Positions 27,809 to 35,271 of a DNA stretch of 64,000 nt are shown here, in pieces. The translations under genes and the position numbers were made by a program. Positions within the stretch are counted from its first letter, which is position 1. Each line of letters starts with the position of its first letter. The DNA comes from Pseudopontixanthobacter vadosimaris (GTDB lineage: Bacteria; Pseudomonadota; Alphaproteobacteria; Sphingomonadales; Sphingomonadaceae): assembly GCF_012979275.1 (NCBI RefSeq), contig NZ_JABASZ010000032.1:124001-188000 (forward strand), read 5' to 3'. The notes under the pieces are model-generated. The model saw only the letters and a list, made by a program, of their open reading frames with translations. It was not told where the DNA came from and did no database searches.

Positions 27809-28369
27809 TCATTCTGCCGCAGCATCGCCATTCGGCACCGGGGTGATCGCGGGCACGGAACGGGCCGCATCCTGCGCCGCAATGCCGGGTGCCGGTGCGG
27901 CGCTGATGATTTCCTGCCTGCGCGTGACCCGCCCTGCCTGACGGACAGCTTCCAGCAGACGCGGATAGACACCGCAGCGGCAGAGATTGGGGATCGCAGC
28001 GGCAATCTCCTCCTCGCCGGGGTCCGCATTCTTCGCCAGCAGCGCGGCGGCTGCGATGGCGATGCCGGGGGTGCAGAAACCGCACTGGATCGCCTGCTGC
28101 GCGACCAGCGCCTGCTGCACCGGGTGCGAACGGTCGCGCGACAATCCCTCGATTGTAGTGACGAAGCGTCCCTCCACTTCAGCGAGGTTGATGAGACAGC
28201 TGCGCAGCGCCTCGCCGTCCACCAGGACCATGCAGGCGCCGCAGTCCCCCGTGCCGCAGCCATATTTGGTGCCGGTCAGATTGGCGGCATCGCGAATCGC
28301 GTGCAGCAGAGGTGTCTGCGGGTCCAGCGCGATGCTGACCGGCCGTTCGTTCAGCGTGAAGCGGGACAT
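27809..28369 (-). CDS. 2Fe-2S small subunit of the molybdenum hydroxylase type
   Basis: A 186-residue electron-transfer protein with two 2Fe-2S clusters. The plant-ferredoxin cluster cysteines are 38, 43, 46 and 58 (GCGTGDCGACMV..C) and the helical-domain cysteines are 96, 99, 130 and 132 (CGFCTPG and CRC). These are the iron-sulfur subunits of xanthine dehydrogenase, CO dehydrogenase and isoquinoline oxidoreductase (IorA). It is longer than the usual ~150-160 residues because of an Ala/Pro-rich tail after residue ~150. No molybdopterin-binding large subunit or FAD subunit is encoded next to it, so its partner must lie elsewhere. Confidence 0.9.
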   Translation of the reverse strand: MSRFTLNERPVSIALDPQTPLLHAIRDAANLTGTKYGCGTGDCGACMVLVDGEALRSCLINLAEVEGRFVTTIEGLSRDRSHPVQQALVAQQAIQCGFCTPGIAIAAAALLAKNADPGEEEIAAAIPNLCRCGVYPRLLEAVRQAGRVTRRQEIISAAPAPGIAAQDAARSVPAITPVPNGDAAAE

Positions 28370-28463
28370 GCAAGCGTTCCGTGTTTTCCCGCGCGCCGCT
28401 TTTCACATACCGCATGCGACTGCAAGCCGGAACAGCACCTGCGATGCATCCCGCGCAAAGAGG

Positions 28464-29225
28464 TCAGTCGCGCCAGCTGTCGTCGATACGGTCGATCTTG
28501 CGCTTCCAGGCTTCGAAATCGGCAGATCCGGGGCCACCGGGCGCCTGTGCCTGCCCGATATCGCGCTGATGCACGCCGATCACCTCGTCCGAAACATGCA
28601 GCGGCTTGCCCATCGCCAGCGTCATGCACTGTATTTCGCAGGCCCGCTGAAGCGCCCAGGTCTGTACGAACATTTCCGGGATCGTGCGCCCCATCACGAC
28701 GGGGCCATGGTTGCGCAGCATCAGGATTCGCTTGCCATCGAGGTTCTTGACCAGCCGCTCGCCTTCTTCGGCACGCACCGTCACGCCTTCGAAATCGTGA
28801 TAGCCGATCTGGCCGATGAAATTGCAGGCGTAGAAATTGGTCGGCAGCAAACCGCCCTCGCTGCTGCATACCGCCATGGTTTCGGTCGTATGCGTGTGGC
28901 AGATCGCGTGCGCGCCGGGAACGTGTTCGTGGAAATAGGCGTGCTGCGTGAAGCCAGCCTTGTTCACCGGCCAGGGATTGTCGGTCAGCTTGTTGCCGCG
29001 AATGTCGATCTTGACGAGGTTGGATGCGGTCACCTCTTCATAGAGCAGCCCGAGAGGGTTGATGAGGAATGCCTCGTCCTCGCCCGGAACCTTGAAGGAA
29101 ATGTGGTTGTAGATCGATTCCGACCAGCCGAGATGGTCGAAAATCCGGTAACAGGCCGCAAGATCCTGCCGGGCCTGCCATTCTTCCGGGCTGCATTTGT
29201 CCTGATGCTTCAGCTGCGTCGCCAT
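28464..29225 (-). CDS. Class II aldolase/adducin family protein
   Basis: A 253-residue enzyme of the fuculose-phosphate-aldolase fold. Zinc ligands are His110 and His112 (CHTHTTET) and His173 in LRNHG; the N-terminal NHISFKVPG motif is also present. Members cleave sugar phosphates, or act as decarboxylases or 4-hydroxy-tetrahydrodipicolinate-like enzymes, and this branch (with a long C-terminal helix) has no fixed substrate. GAGGAGAG lies just before the ATG. The adjacent iron-sulfur subunit gene is 94 bases downstream on the same strand, without clear functional connection. Confidence 0.85.
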   Translation of the reverse strand: MATQLKHQDKCSPEEWQARQDLAACYRIFDHLGWSESIYNHISFKVPGEDEAFLINPLGLLYEEVTASNLVKIDIRGNKLTDNPWPVNKAGFTQHAYFHEHVPGAHAICHTHTTETMAVCSSEGGLLPTNFYACNFIGQIGYHDFEGVTVRAEEGERLVKNLDGKRILMLRNHGPVVMGRTIPEMFVQTWALQRACEIQCMTLAMGKPLHVSDEVIGVHQRDIGQAQAPGGPGSADFEAWKRKIDRIDDSWRD

Positions 29226-29274
29226 GGCTCTCTCCTCGCCTTCTTGTTAGCGCGCATTATCGCAGCAGGATGCG

Positions 29275-29346
29275 CCTGCGACAAGGCCTGCGATGGGGCC
29301 TGCGACAAGGCTCGCGATGGGGCCTGCGACAAAGCCCCCGACAAGG
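29275..29346. repeat. Three tandem 24-base repeats
   Basis: Units at 29275-29298, 29299-29322 and 29323-29346 share the core CCTGCGACAAGGC with variants (second and third units differ from the first at 2 and more positions). They lie in the 174-base gap between the aldolase start and the MATE start, which are divergent. On the plus strand they read as Cys-Asp-Lys/Cys-Asp-Gly peptides; that reading is discussed under findings. A length divisible by three and decay toward the third unit suggest slippage. Confidence 0.8.
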
Positions 29347-29399
29347 GATGAGGTTGCGGCATGACATGACGGCGCGATGCCGCTAGGAGATCGGCCCAG

Positions 29400-30842
29400 A
29401 TGGCCGACCCGAAACCAAAGGACAATGCCCGGCTGACAAGCGGCAGCATCGGCGGGCACCTCGTGTCGCAGACGCTGCCGATGGTGATCGGCGTGGCGGC
29501 CATCATGTCCATCGGCCTGATCGACGCCTATTACATCGGCCAGCTGGGCGCGCGCGAACTGGCTGCCATCGCCTTCATCTTCCCAATCACCGTGGCGCTG
29601 TCCAGCCTCGGCGTCGGGGTGATGGTCGGCGTCAATTCCGTGGTCGCACGCTCGCTCGGCGGCGGAGATCAGGCCGCCGCCGCCCGCCGCGCCAGTTTCG
29701 GCATCCTGTTCGCGATTGCGAGTGGAGTGGTGATGGGCCTCGTGCTCTATGCGCTGCTCGATCCGCTGTTTCGCCTGATGCAGGCGCCGGACGATCTGCT
29801 GCCGCTGATCCGCACCTATATGGCGCCATTCGCGCTCGGCTTTCCATTGCAGATGACGCTGATGGGCACCAACGGCGTGCTGCGCGGCCAGGGCGAAGCG
29901 CGCAAGACCTCGTTCGTTTCGGTGACCTATGCCGCGGCGAACTGGGTGCTGGACCCGATCCTCATTACGGGCGCATTCGGCATCGGCGGCTTCGGAGTCG
30001 CGGGTGCGGCCTATGCCACGCTGGCGGGGTGGGCGCTCGCCATCGTGCTCGGCATATGGATGCTCAGCCGCACCGATCTGCCCTTCCGCCCGCGCATGCT
30101 GCGCCGCGCGGATTTCGGGGCCGCGACGGGTGCCATCGCCCGCGTTGCCGCACCCGCCGCCTTTTCCAACGCGATCAACCCGATCGGCCTTTCCGTCCTG
30201 ACCGCGCTGATCGCGGCTGAGGGAGAGGCCGCAGTGGCCGGATTTGGCGCGGCGGGCCGGTTGCAGAGCTTCGCGGTGGTCCCCTTGCTGGGGCTTTCCG
30301 GCTCCATCGGCGCGATCGTGGGCCAGAACTGGGGCGCGGGCCGTGCGGACAGGGCGCGACGCGCGGTTAAATTCGCCGGACTGTTCTGCCTTGCCTATGG
30401 CCTGCTGCTTGCCGCCGTACTGTTCGCGGCGGGCGAATGGTTCGCCGCCTTCTTTACCGAAGATGCCACGGTGATCCGCGAATTTTCACTATATCTGTCC
30501 ATTGCGGCATGGGGATATGCGGGTTACGGCCTGCTGATCGTCGGCAATGGCGCGCTCAATGCCATCGACAGGGCGGGCGCGGCACTGGCGCAAAGCTTCG
30601 CGCGGGTGTTCCTGTTCATGCTCCCGGTCGCCTGGCTGATGCGCGGGACATGGGGATCGCAGGCGATCTATGTCGGCGAACTCGTCGCCAATGTCGTCGG
30701 AGGAGCAATCGCCGCATGGCTGGTGTGGCACATGCTGCATCGTAAGCAGCGCGCGGATGGAGAGGCTGCCACCGCCGACCCCGATGCCGAAGCGAAGATC
30801 GCTACCGGGCCGATCAAACCTGACCCGTCGATCGCCTCCTGA
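29400..30842 (+). CDS. MATE-family efflux transporter
   Basis: A 480-residue inner-membrane antiporter with twelve predicted helices. The N-terminal half starts at LVSQTLPMVIGVAAIMSIGLID, whose Asp in helix 1 is typical of NorM/DinF-type cation binding. An internal repeat is visible between the first (~1-220) and second (~240-450) halves, each with a GxxxGxxxxxN-like loop (GLSGSIGAIVGQNWGAG). Substrates of MATE proteins are cationic drugs or metabolites. The C-terminal ~30 residues are polar. No obvious ribosome site precedes the ATG. Confidence 0.9.
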   Translation: MADPKPKDNARLTSGSIGGHLVSQTLPMVIGVAAIMSIGLIDAYYIGQLGARELAAIAFIFPITVALSSLGVGVMVGVNSVVARSLGGGDQAAAARRASFGILFAIASGVVMGLVLYALLDPLFRLMQAPDDLLPLIRTYMAPFALGFPLQMTLMGTNGVLRGQGEARKTSFVSVTYAAANWVLDPILITGAFGIGGFGVAGAAYATLAGWALAIVLGIWMLSRTDLPFRPRMLRRADFGAATGAIARVAAPAAFSNAINPIGLSVLTALIAAEGEAAVAGFGAAGRLQSFAVVPLLGLSGSIGAIVGQNWGAGRADRARRAVKFAGLFCLAYGLLLAAVLFAAGEWFAAFFTEDATVIREFSLYLSIAAWGYAGYGLLIVGNGALNAIDRAGAALAQSFARVFLFMLPVAWLMRGTWGSQAIYVGELVANVVGGAIAAWLVWHMLHRKQRADGEAATADPDAEAKIATGPIKPDPSIAS

Positions 30843-31057
30843 ACAGCGCCGGGCTGCCGGACGCAGAGAAGCCTGCTGACGCTTCGTTAGCCCCCCGCTC
30901 GGTGGGCGGCACGGAAGGTTCGGTGAGAGGGCGGCGCGCGATGGACGACCTGCTGGCGGGCTTCACCGCTGAAACGCAAGAGATGCCGGGGGCGATCGGC
31001 GCAGAACCGGTGGCGTCTTCCAAAGGCATGCTGCCCCCGCGCCTGTCCTGCCCGGCG

Positions 31058-33376
31058 TCAGGCGCGCCTGCTGTGCTTCCAGCTTTGACCATACAGGCTG
31101 CCGATGAAATCCGCCACGGCGGCGCCATGCATCGGCCGGCTGAGCAGATAGCCCTGGATCTGGCGGCAGCCCTCCTTCGCCAGAATGTCGGCCTGCACCT
31201 GCTCTTCCACCCCTTCGGCCAGCGTTTCCATCCCCAGGGCATCGGCCAGCGCGATGATCGCCCGGATCACCGCCCCCGAATTGCCGCCGTAGAGGAGGTC
31301 GTCGACGAAGGACTGGTCGATCTTCAGCTTGTCGAAGGGAAAGGATCGCAGATAGCTGAGCGAGGAATAGCCGGTGCCGAAATCATCGAGCGCGATCCGC
31401 ACGCCCAGATCGCGCAGCCGGTGCAATGTCGCCAGCGTGGCATCGACATTGGCGATGAAGATGCTCTCGGTAATTTCCAGCTCCAGTCGCTGCGGCGCCA
31501 GTCCCGAAGTGGTCAGCGCCTGCATGATGACGGCAGGCAGATTGGGTGTGGTGAACTGTTTTGGCGAGACATTCACCGCCACGCTCAGATCGTCGGGCCA
31601 GGCCGCAGCCTGGCGGCAGGATTCGCGTAATACCCATTCGCCGATCGGGATGATAAGCCCGGTTTCCTCCGCCAGCGGGATGAATTCGGCCGGGCTGATC
31701 ATTCCCAGTTCCGGATGCGGCCAGCGGATCAGGGCCTCGAACGCTTTCAGCCGGTCCTCCTTCGGGGAATAGAGCGGCTGGAAATTCATCTCGAACTGCC
31801 CTTCGCGAATGGCGGTGCGCAGGTCCAGTTCCATGCGGCGGCGCTTCTGCGCCTGTTCATCCAGCGCGGTTTCGAAGAAATGATGCGTGCCCTTGCCTTC
31901 CCGCTTGGCGCGATAGAGCGCCAGATCGGCATGTTTCATCAGGGTTTCGCTATCCACCCCGTCGGCAGGCGCAATCGCGATGCCCAGACTGGCGCTGGCA
32001 TCGGCCAGCTGCCCATCGATCTCGATCCCCTGCCCGAAACATGCCTGCAGACTGTCGGCCAGTGCAGGGATGCTGGACCCCGGCCCCAGCCGGTTCAGCA
32101 TGATGCCGAATTCATCGCCGCCCATCCGGGCTACGACGACATCGGGAATGCACGTCTTCAGATTGTCGGCAATGCGGCAGAGCAGCGCATCGCCGACGGG
32201 ATGACCCAGCGTGTCGTTGACGACCTTGAAATCGTCGAGGTCGACATAGACGACCATGATCCTCTCGTCGCCATGCCGCCGTTCCAGCGCGAATTGCAGC
32301 TGTTCTACGAACAATTTGCGATTGGGCAGATTGGTCAGCCCGTCATGCAGGGCGACATGGGTGATGCGCTCCTCGCGATCCTCGATGGCGTCGACCATCT
32401 GGTTGAAGCTGATGGCGAGCCGGCCAACCTCGTCGTCGCTGTCTACCGGCACACGGCGCGCGCGGCCCTGCCCCATGGCTCGCGCCGCGCGGTCCAGCTT
32501 GCCGATCGGCCGCGCGATCGAACCTGCTATGCGGCCGCTCAGCACGATGACGAGAGCAAGCCCAACGCCCGCGAACAACCCGAGCAGGAGGCGCAATTTC
32601 GTATATTCGGCAAGCGTCGCCTGCAATGAATGCCTGAGCACGAGGCGCGGTTCGACATTTTCCGCCAGCGACGGCAGGGCCGATACGCGGTAGAGCTGTT
32701 CATCGTCTGTATCGAGATGTGCCACTTCGCCCAGCGGCAATGTTCCGATCGCGCCAGGAAGCGCCCCACGTGCACGCACTTTCGCGTCCACGCCCAGTGC
32801 CGCCAGCCGTCCCAGCCGCGCCATCTCCGCTGCATCCAGCGGCTGCGCCAGCACCAGCCAGCCGAGCAGGTCGGGCGCTTCGACCGGCGATGCGGCCGCC
32901 AGGGCCAGCTTGCCGCCGATCTCGATAACACCGCGCTCCTGCCCCTCGTCCAGCGCCGACCACATGCTTTCCGCCGAAGTCAGGGCGGATTGTCCCGAAC
33001 CTGCAACCGAACCGTCGAGGCCGACGATGAACGCCGCCGAGGCACTGGACCGCGATTGCAGATTGGCGAGCGCGCTGCCGATCGTCGCCGCGTCATCGGT
33101 GGCCACCGCCTCGCGGAAGCCGAAATCGCGTGACAAAACATCGGCCGAACCGCGCATCTGACGCGCCCTCAGTTCAAGGATTTCGTCGAATACCCGCGCA
33201 TTGGCGGCCAGGTCGCGTGCAGCGGAATTCTCGGCGAAGCGCTGGATACCCTGGTTGACCAGCATCATGATGGCTGCGAGCACGATGCCGAACAACAGTG
33301 TGTAAAGCACCGCGATACGCCGCGAAAGGGAGGTGAAACGCCAGCGCCCGCCGGCAAGCCGCCGCGTCGGGATCAT
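31058..33376 (-). CDS. Membrane-bound HAMP-GGDEF-EAL cyclic-di-GMP protein
   Basis: A 772-residue signalling enzyme. The first membrane segment (~17-40) and a second one (~262-285) enclose a periplasmic sensor domain of about 220 residues of the CACHE type. A HAMP linker (~288-345) follows, then a GGDEF domain with intact GGDEF at 419-423, and an EAL domain with EAL at 547-549 plus TES and DDFGTGYSS motifs. All key residues for diguanylate cyclase and phosphodiesterase activity are present, so it could make or degrade cyclic-di-GMP. ATG 33376 overlaps the stop of the truncated upstream gene as ATGA. Confidence 0.92.
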   Translation of the reverse strand: MIPTRRLAGGRWRFTSLSRRIAVLYTLLFGIVLAAIMMLVNQGIQRFAENSAARDLAANARVFDEILELRARQMRGSADVLSRDFGFREAVATDDAATIGSALANLQSRSSASAAFIVGLDGSVAGSGQSALTSAESMWSALDEGQERGVIEIGGKLALAAASPVEAPDLLGWLVLAQPLDAAEMARLGRLAALGVDAKVRARGALPGAIGTLPLGEVAHLDTDDEQLYRVSALPSLAENVEPRLVLRHSLQATLAEYTKLRLLLGLFAGVGLALVIVLSGRIAGSIARPIGKLDRAARAMGQGRARRVPVDSDDEVGRLAISFNQMVDAIEDREERITHVALHDGLTNLPNRKLFVEQLQFALERRHGDERIMVVYVDLDDFKVVNDTLGHPVGDALLCRIADNLKTCIPDVVVARMGGDEFGIMLNRLGPGSSIPALADSLQACFGQGIEIDGQLADASASLGIAIAPADGVDSETLMKHADLALYRAKREGKGTHHFFETALDEQAQKRRRMELDLRTAIREGQFEMNFQPLYSPKEDRLKAFEALIRWPHPELGMISPAEFIPLAEETGLIIPIGEWVLRESCRQAAAWPDDLSVAVNVSPKQFTTPNLPAVIMQALTTSGLAPQRLELEITESIFIANVDATLATLHRLRDLGVRIALDDFGTGYSSLSYLRSFPFDKLKIDQSFVDDLLYGGNSGAVIRAIIALADALGMETLAEGVEEQVQADILAKEGCRQIQGYLLSRPMHGAAVADFIGSLYGQSWKHSRRA

Positions 33377-33645
33377 CGCAGCCGCATCTGCACCGTCTGC
33401 GCGATGCTGCTGTTGTTCACGGCGAGTTTGCGCTTCATCTCCCCGTTCGGCAGCCGTGCGCGCGGGTGCCATATCGTCAGGCCATACGATCCGTAGGGAA
33501 CGGCGGCGATGCGGGCATAGCCATTGTGATCCGTCTTGGCGGCATAGGGCGTATCGACCACGCGGATATAGCCGTTCATCCAGTCATGGATGTTGCAGCC
33601 TAGCGCCACGCTGCCCGCTAATGTCGATCTCGGCTCCATCGCCAC
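33373..33645 (-). pseudogene. Truncated MauL-like (methylamine utilization-type) periplasmic protein
   Basis: The 90-residue frame carries only the C-terminal part of a cupredoxin/carboxypeptidase-regulatory-like protein: GSVALGCNIHDWMNGYIRVV, with the conserved copper-type Cys and His, then VDTPYAAKTDHNGYARI and a WHPR motif. Intact relatives are roughly twice as long and have a signal peptide and more N-terminal beta strands. Here the start is a GTG inside the domain. Upstream bases (33646-33706, shifted by one in phase) still encode FILKSKLGGKQRPALIVES-like residues that resemble the missing part. So the gene is truncated and possibly frameshifted. It still overlaps the GGDEF/EAL start by ATGA. 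Confidence 0.65.
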
Positions 33646-33704
33646 TTTCGACGATCAGCGCGGGGCGCTGTTTTCCGCCCAGCTTGCTTTTTAGGATAAA
33701 TTTC

Positions 33705-34238
33705 ATGTCCGTCATCGCCTTAGCCGCCGCTCTCCTGCTGATGCAGCAGGCTGCGCCCGAAAATATCGACTGGGACGAAGCCTTCGGCGTCGAACAGGTG
33801 GAAGCGGACCCCGTGACAGGCGAATTGCCGGTTGATCCTTACGTGGTGACCAACGCCAATGCAGGGGCCGATCCCTTCGTCAGCGACCGGATGGCGCAGG
33901 CCTTCGGCGGACAGGAAGGCATCCGCGCCATTGCCGATCGGCTGGTCGCGATCAACCTTGCGGACCCGCGCATCGCCGCCATTTTCGAAAGCCACGACCT
34001 GGTGCGGCTGCGGCGCACGCTGTTCGAACAGTTCTGCTACATATTGGCCGCCGGCTGCGATTATACGGGGCGTGACATGCAAGACAGCCATGCGGCGCTC
34101 GGCATCCAGAAGGGCGACATGAACGCCCTGGTTGAAAATCTGCAACGCGCCATGCGCGAAGCCGATGTGCCCTTCGCTGCGCAGAACCGCTTCCTGGCGA
34201 AGCTGGCACCGATGTCGCCGGAGATTATCGACCGCTGA
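33705..34238 (+). CDS. Truncated haemoglobin, probably exported
   Basis: A 177-residue protein with a hydrophobic N-terminal segment MSVIALAAALLLMQQ that looks like a signal peptide or anchor. About 45 polar residues follow, and then a group-I-type truncated globin domain (~60-165). The proximal haem histidine is His129 in DSHAALGI, preceded by FEQFCYILAAGCDYTGRDM. Such proteins bind O2, NO or H2O2-related ligands. The exported position is unusual because most trHbs are cytosolic. AGGA lies about 10 bases before the ATG. It is divergent from the MauL-like remnant, whose missing N-terminus would have overlapped this gene's start. Confidence 0.8.
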   Translation: MSVIALAAALLLMQQAAPENIDWDEAFGVEQVEADPVTGELPVDPYVVTNANAGADPFVSDRMAQAFGGQEGIRAIADRLVAINLADPRIAAIFESHDLVRLRRTLFEQFCYILAAGCDYTGRDMQDSHAALGIQKGDMNALVENLQRAMREADVPFAAQNRFLAKLAPMSPEIIDR

Positions 34239-34254
34239 CAGGCGCCCGGCCCTT

Positions 34255-35271
34255 TCAAGCGGAACAGCTCGCCCCGCCTAGCACGCAGAACCGCGCGCAA
34301 TGCGGATGGTTCAGCATGACCGGTTCGGCGGCTTCGGCCAGCGTGTCGCCAAGGTCGAAACCTTCCGCATAGGGCAGCAGGGTGCAGGCCACGACGCGGG
34401 TGCGCGGTTCGCCCTTGCGGCGTACGACCATGCGGCTGCTGGCGCACATCACGTCGCCCGGCGCCTTGTTCAGGATCGACCAGCAGGCGGTGGTAATTTC
34501 AGGCACATCGGCGGTTTCGTCCATTTCAGGGAACAGGGTGAGCCGCGACGGGTCCATGGCATCGACCGCGATGGCCGTATCCGCAAACAGGCGGGCGTAG
34601 GCACGGCGCGCTTCGTTCTCCGGTTCACCCGGCAACAGGCGCCCGGCCACGGCAAGCGCAAACCCGTTACCAGACAGCCAGCGCAATCCGGCCGTCGCCA
34701 CGTTCCAGCTGCCCGGGCCGCGTTCCGCCTCATGCACTGCCTGCGTGTGATGATCGAGGCTTATACGCATGACCAGACGGGCCCCGAACTGTTCCCGCAG
34801 GCGCAGCAGCGTGGCTTCGTGCCGCCGCATCGGCTTCATCGCATTGCTGAGGACCAGGACCTCGTACCCACGGCTGAGCGCATCTTCCAGCATCAGGGGG
34901 AAGGCAGGGTTCATGAACGGCTCCCCTCCCGTAAAGCCGATCTCGCGCACATGCTGTCCCACAACATCGATCTGGTCCAGATAATCCGCCACCTCCTCGG
35001 CTGTGATGTAGACCAGCGCGTTATTGGTCGGACTGCTTTCGATATAGCAGCTCGCACAGGCCAGGTTGCACAGGGTTCCGGTATTGAACCACAGCGTGTC
35101 CAGCCCGGTCAGCGCCACAGAGGCGCGGGCGCTGCCGTCCGCCGTCATCTGCGGATCCCTGAACTTGCCGGGTTTCAGCGGAGCAGCGTCCTGCGGCCGG
35201 AAGGGCGACCGGGCTTCGGGCAATTTGCGGCTCCTGCTGCGGGGACTCATCCGGTCGGGGACTGCATTCAT
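34255..35271 (-). CDS. Radical SAM protein with C-terminal cysteine-rich tail
   Basis: A 338-residue radical SAM enzyme. The 4Fe-4S motif CNLACASC supplies Cys68, Cys72 and Cys75, GFTGGEPFMNP is the SAM-contacting segment, and two extra cysteine groups lie at the C-terminus (CTLLPYAEG region and CARFCVLGGASC), suggesting an auxiliary cluster. The N-terminal ~45 residues (KLPEARSPFRP, KFRDPQMTADG) precede the barrel. It is not a typical ArsS: the motif continues YIESSPTNN rather than H-x-x-A-G-P. ATG 35271 overlaps the preceding oxidoreductase stop by ATGA. The substrate is unknown. Confidence 0.82.
   Translation of the reverse strand: MNAVPDRMSPRSRSRKLPEARSPFRPQDAAPLKPGKFRDPQMTADGSARASVALTGLDTLWFNTGTLCNLACASCYIESSPTNNALVYITAEEVADYLDQIDVVGQHVREIGFTGGEPFMNPAFPLMLEDALSRGYEVLVLSNAMKPMRRHEATLLRLREQFGARLVMRISLDHHTQAVHEAERGPGSWNVATAGLRWLSGNGFALAVAGRLLPGEPENEARRAYARLFADTAIAVDAMDPSRLTLFPEMDETADVPEITTACWSILNKAPGDVMCASSRMVVRRKGEPRTRVVACTLLPYAEGFDLGDTLAEAAEPVMLNHPHCARFCVLGGASCSA

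Noticed and set aside
29275-29346. CRISPR array suspected from the repeated units
   Set aside because: The units are contiguous, 24 bases long, only three, and have no spacers or cas genes nearby.
30902-31630. A 242-codon plus-strand frame overlapping the GGDEF/EAL gene end
   Set aside because: Most of it is antisense to the EAL domain, and the preceding 215-base gap has no coding signal of its own.
34255-35271. ArsS (arsenosugar radical SAM) identity
   Set aside because: The iron-sulfur motif is followed by YIESSP rather than the H-x-x-A-G-P pattern of ArsS, and no arsM is adjacent.
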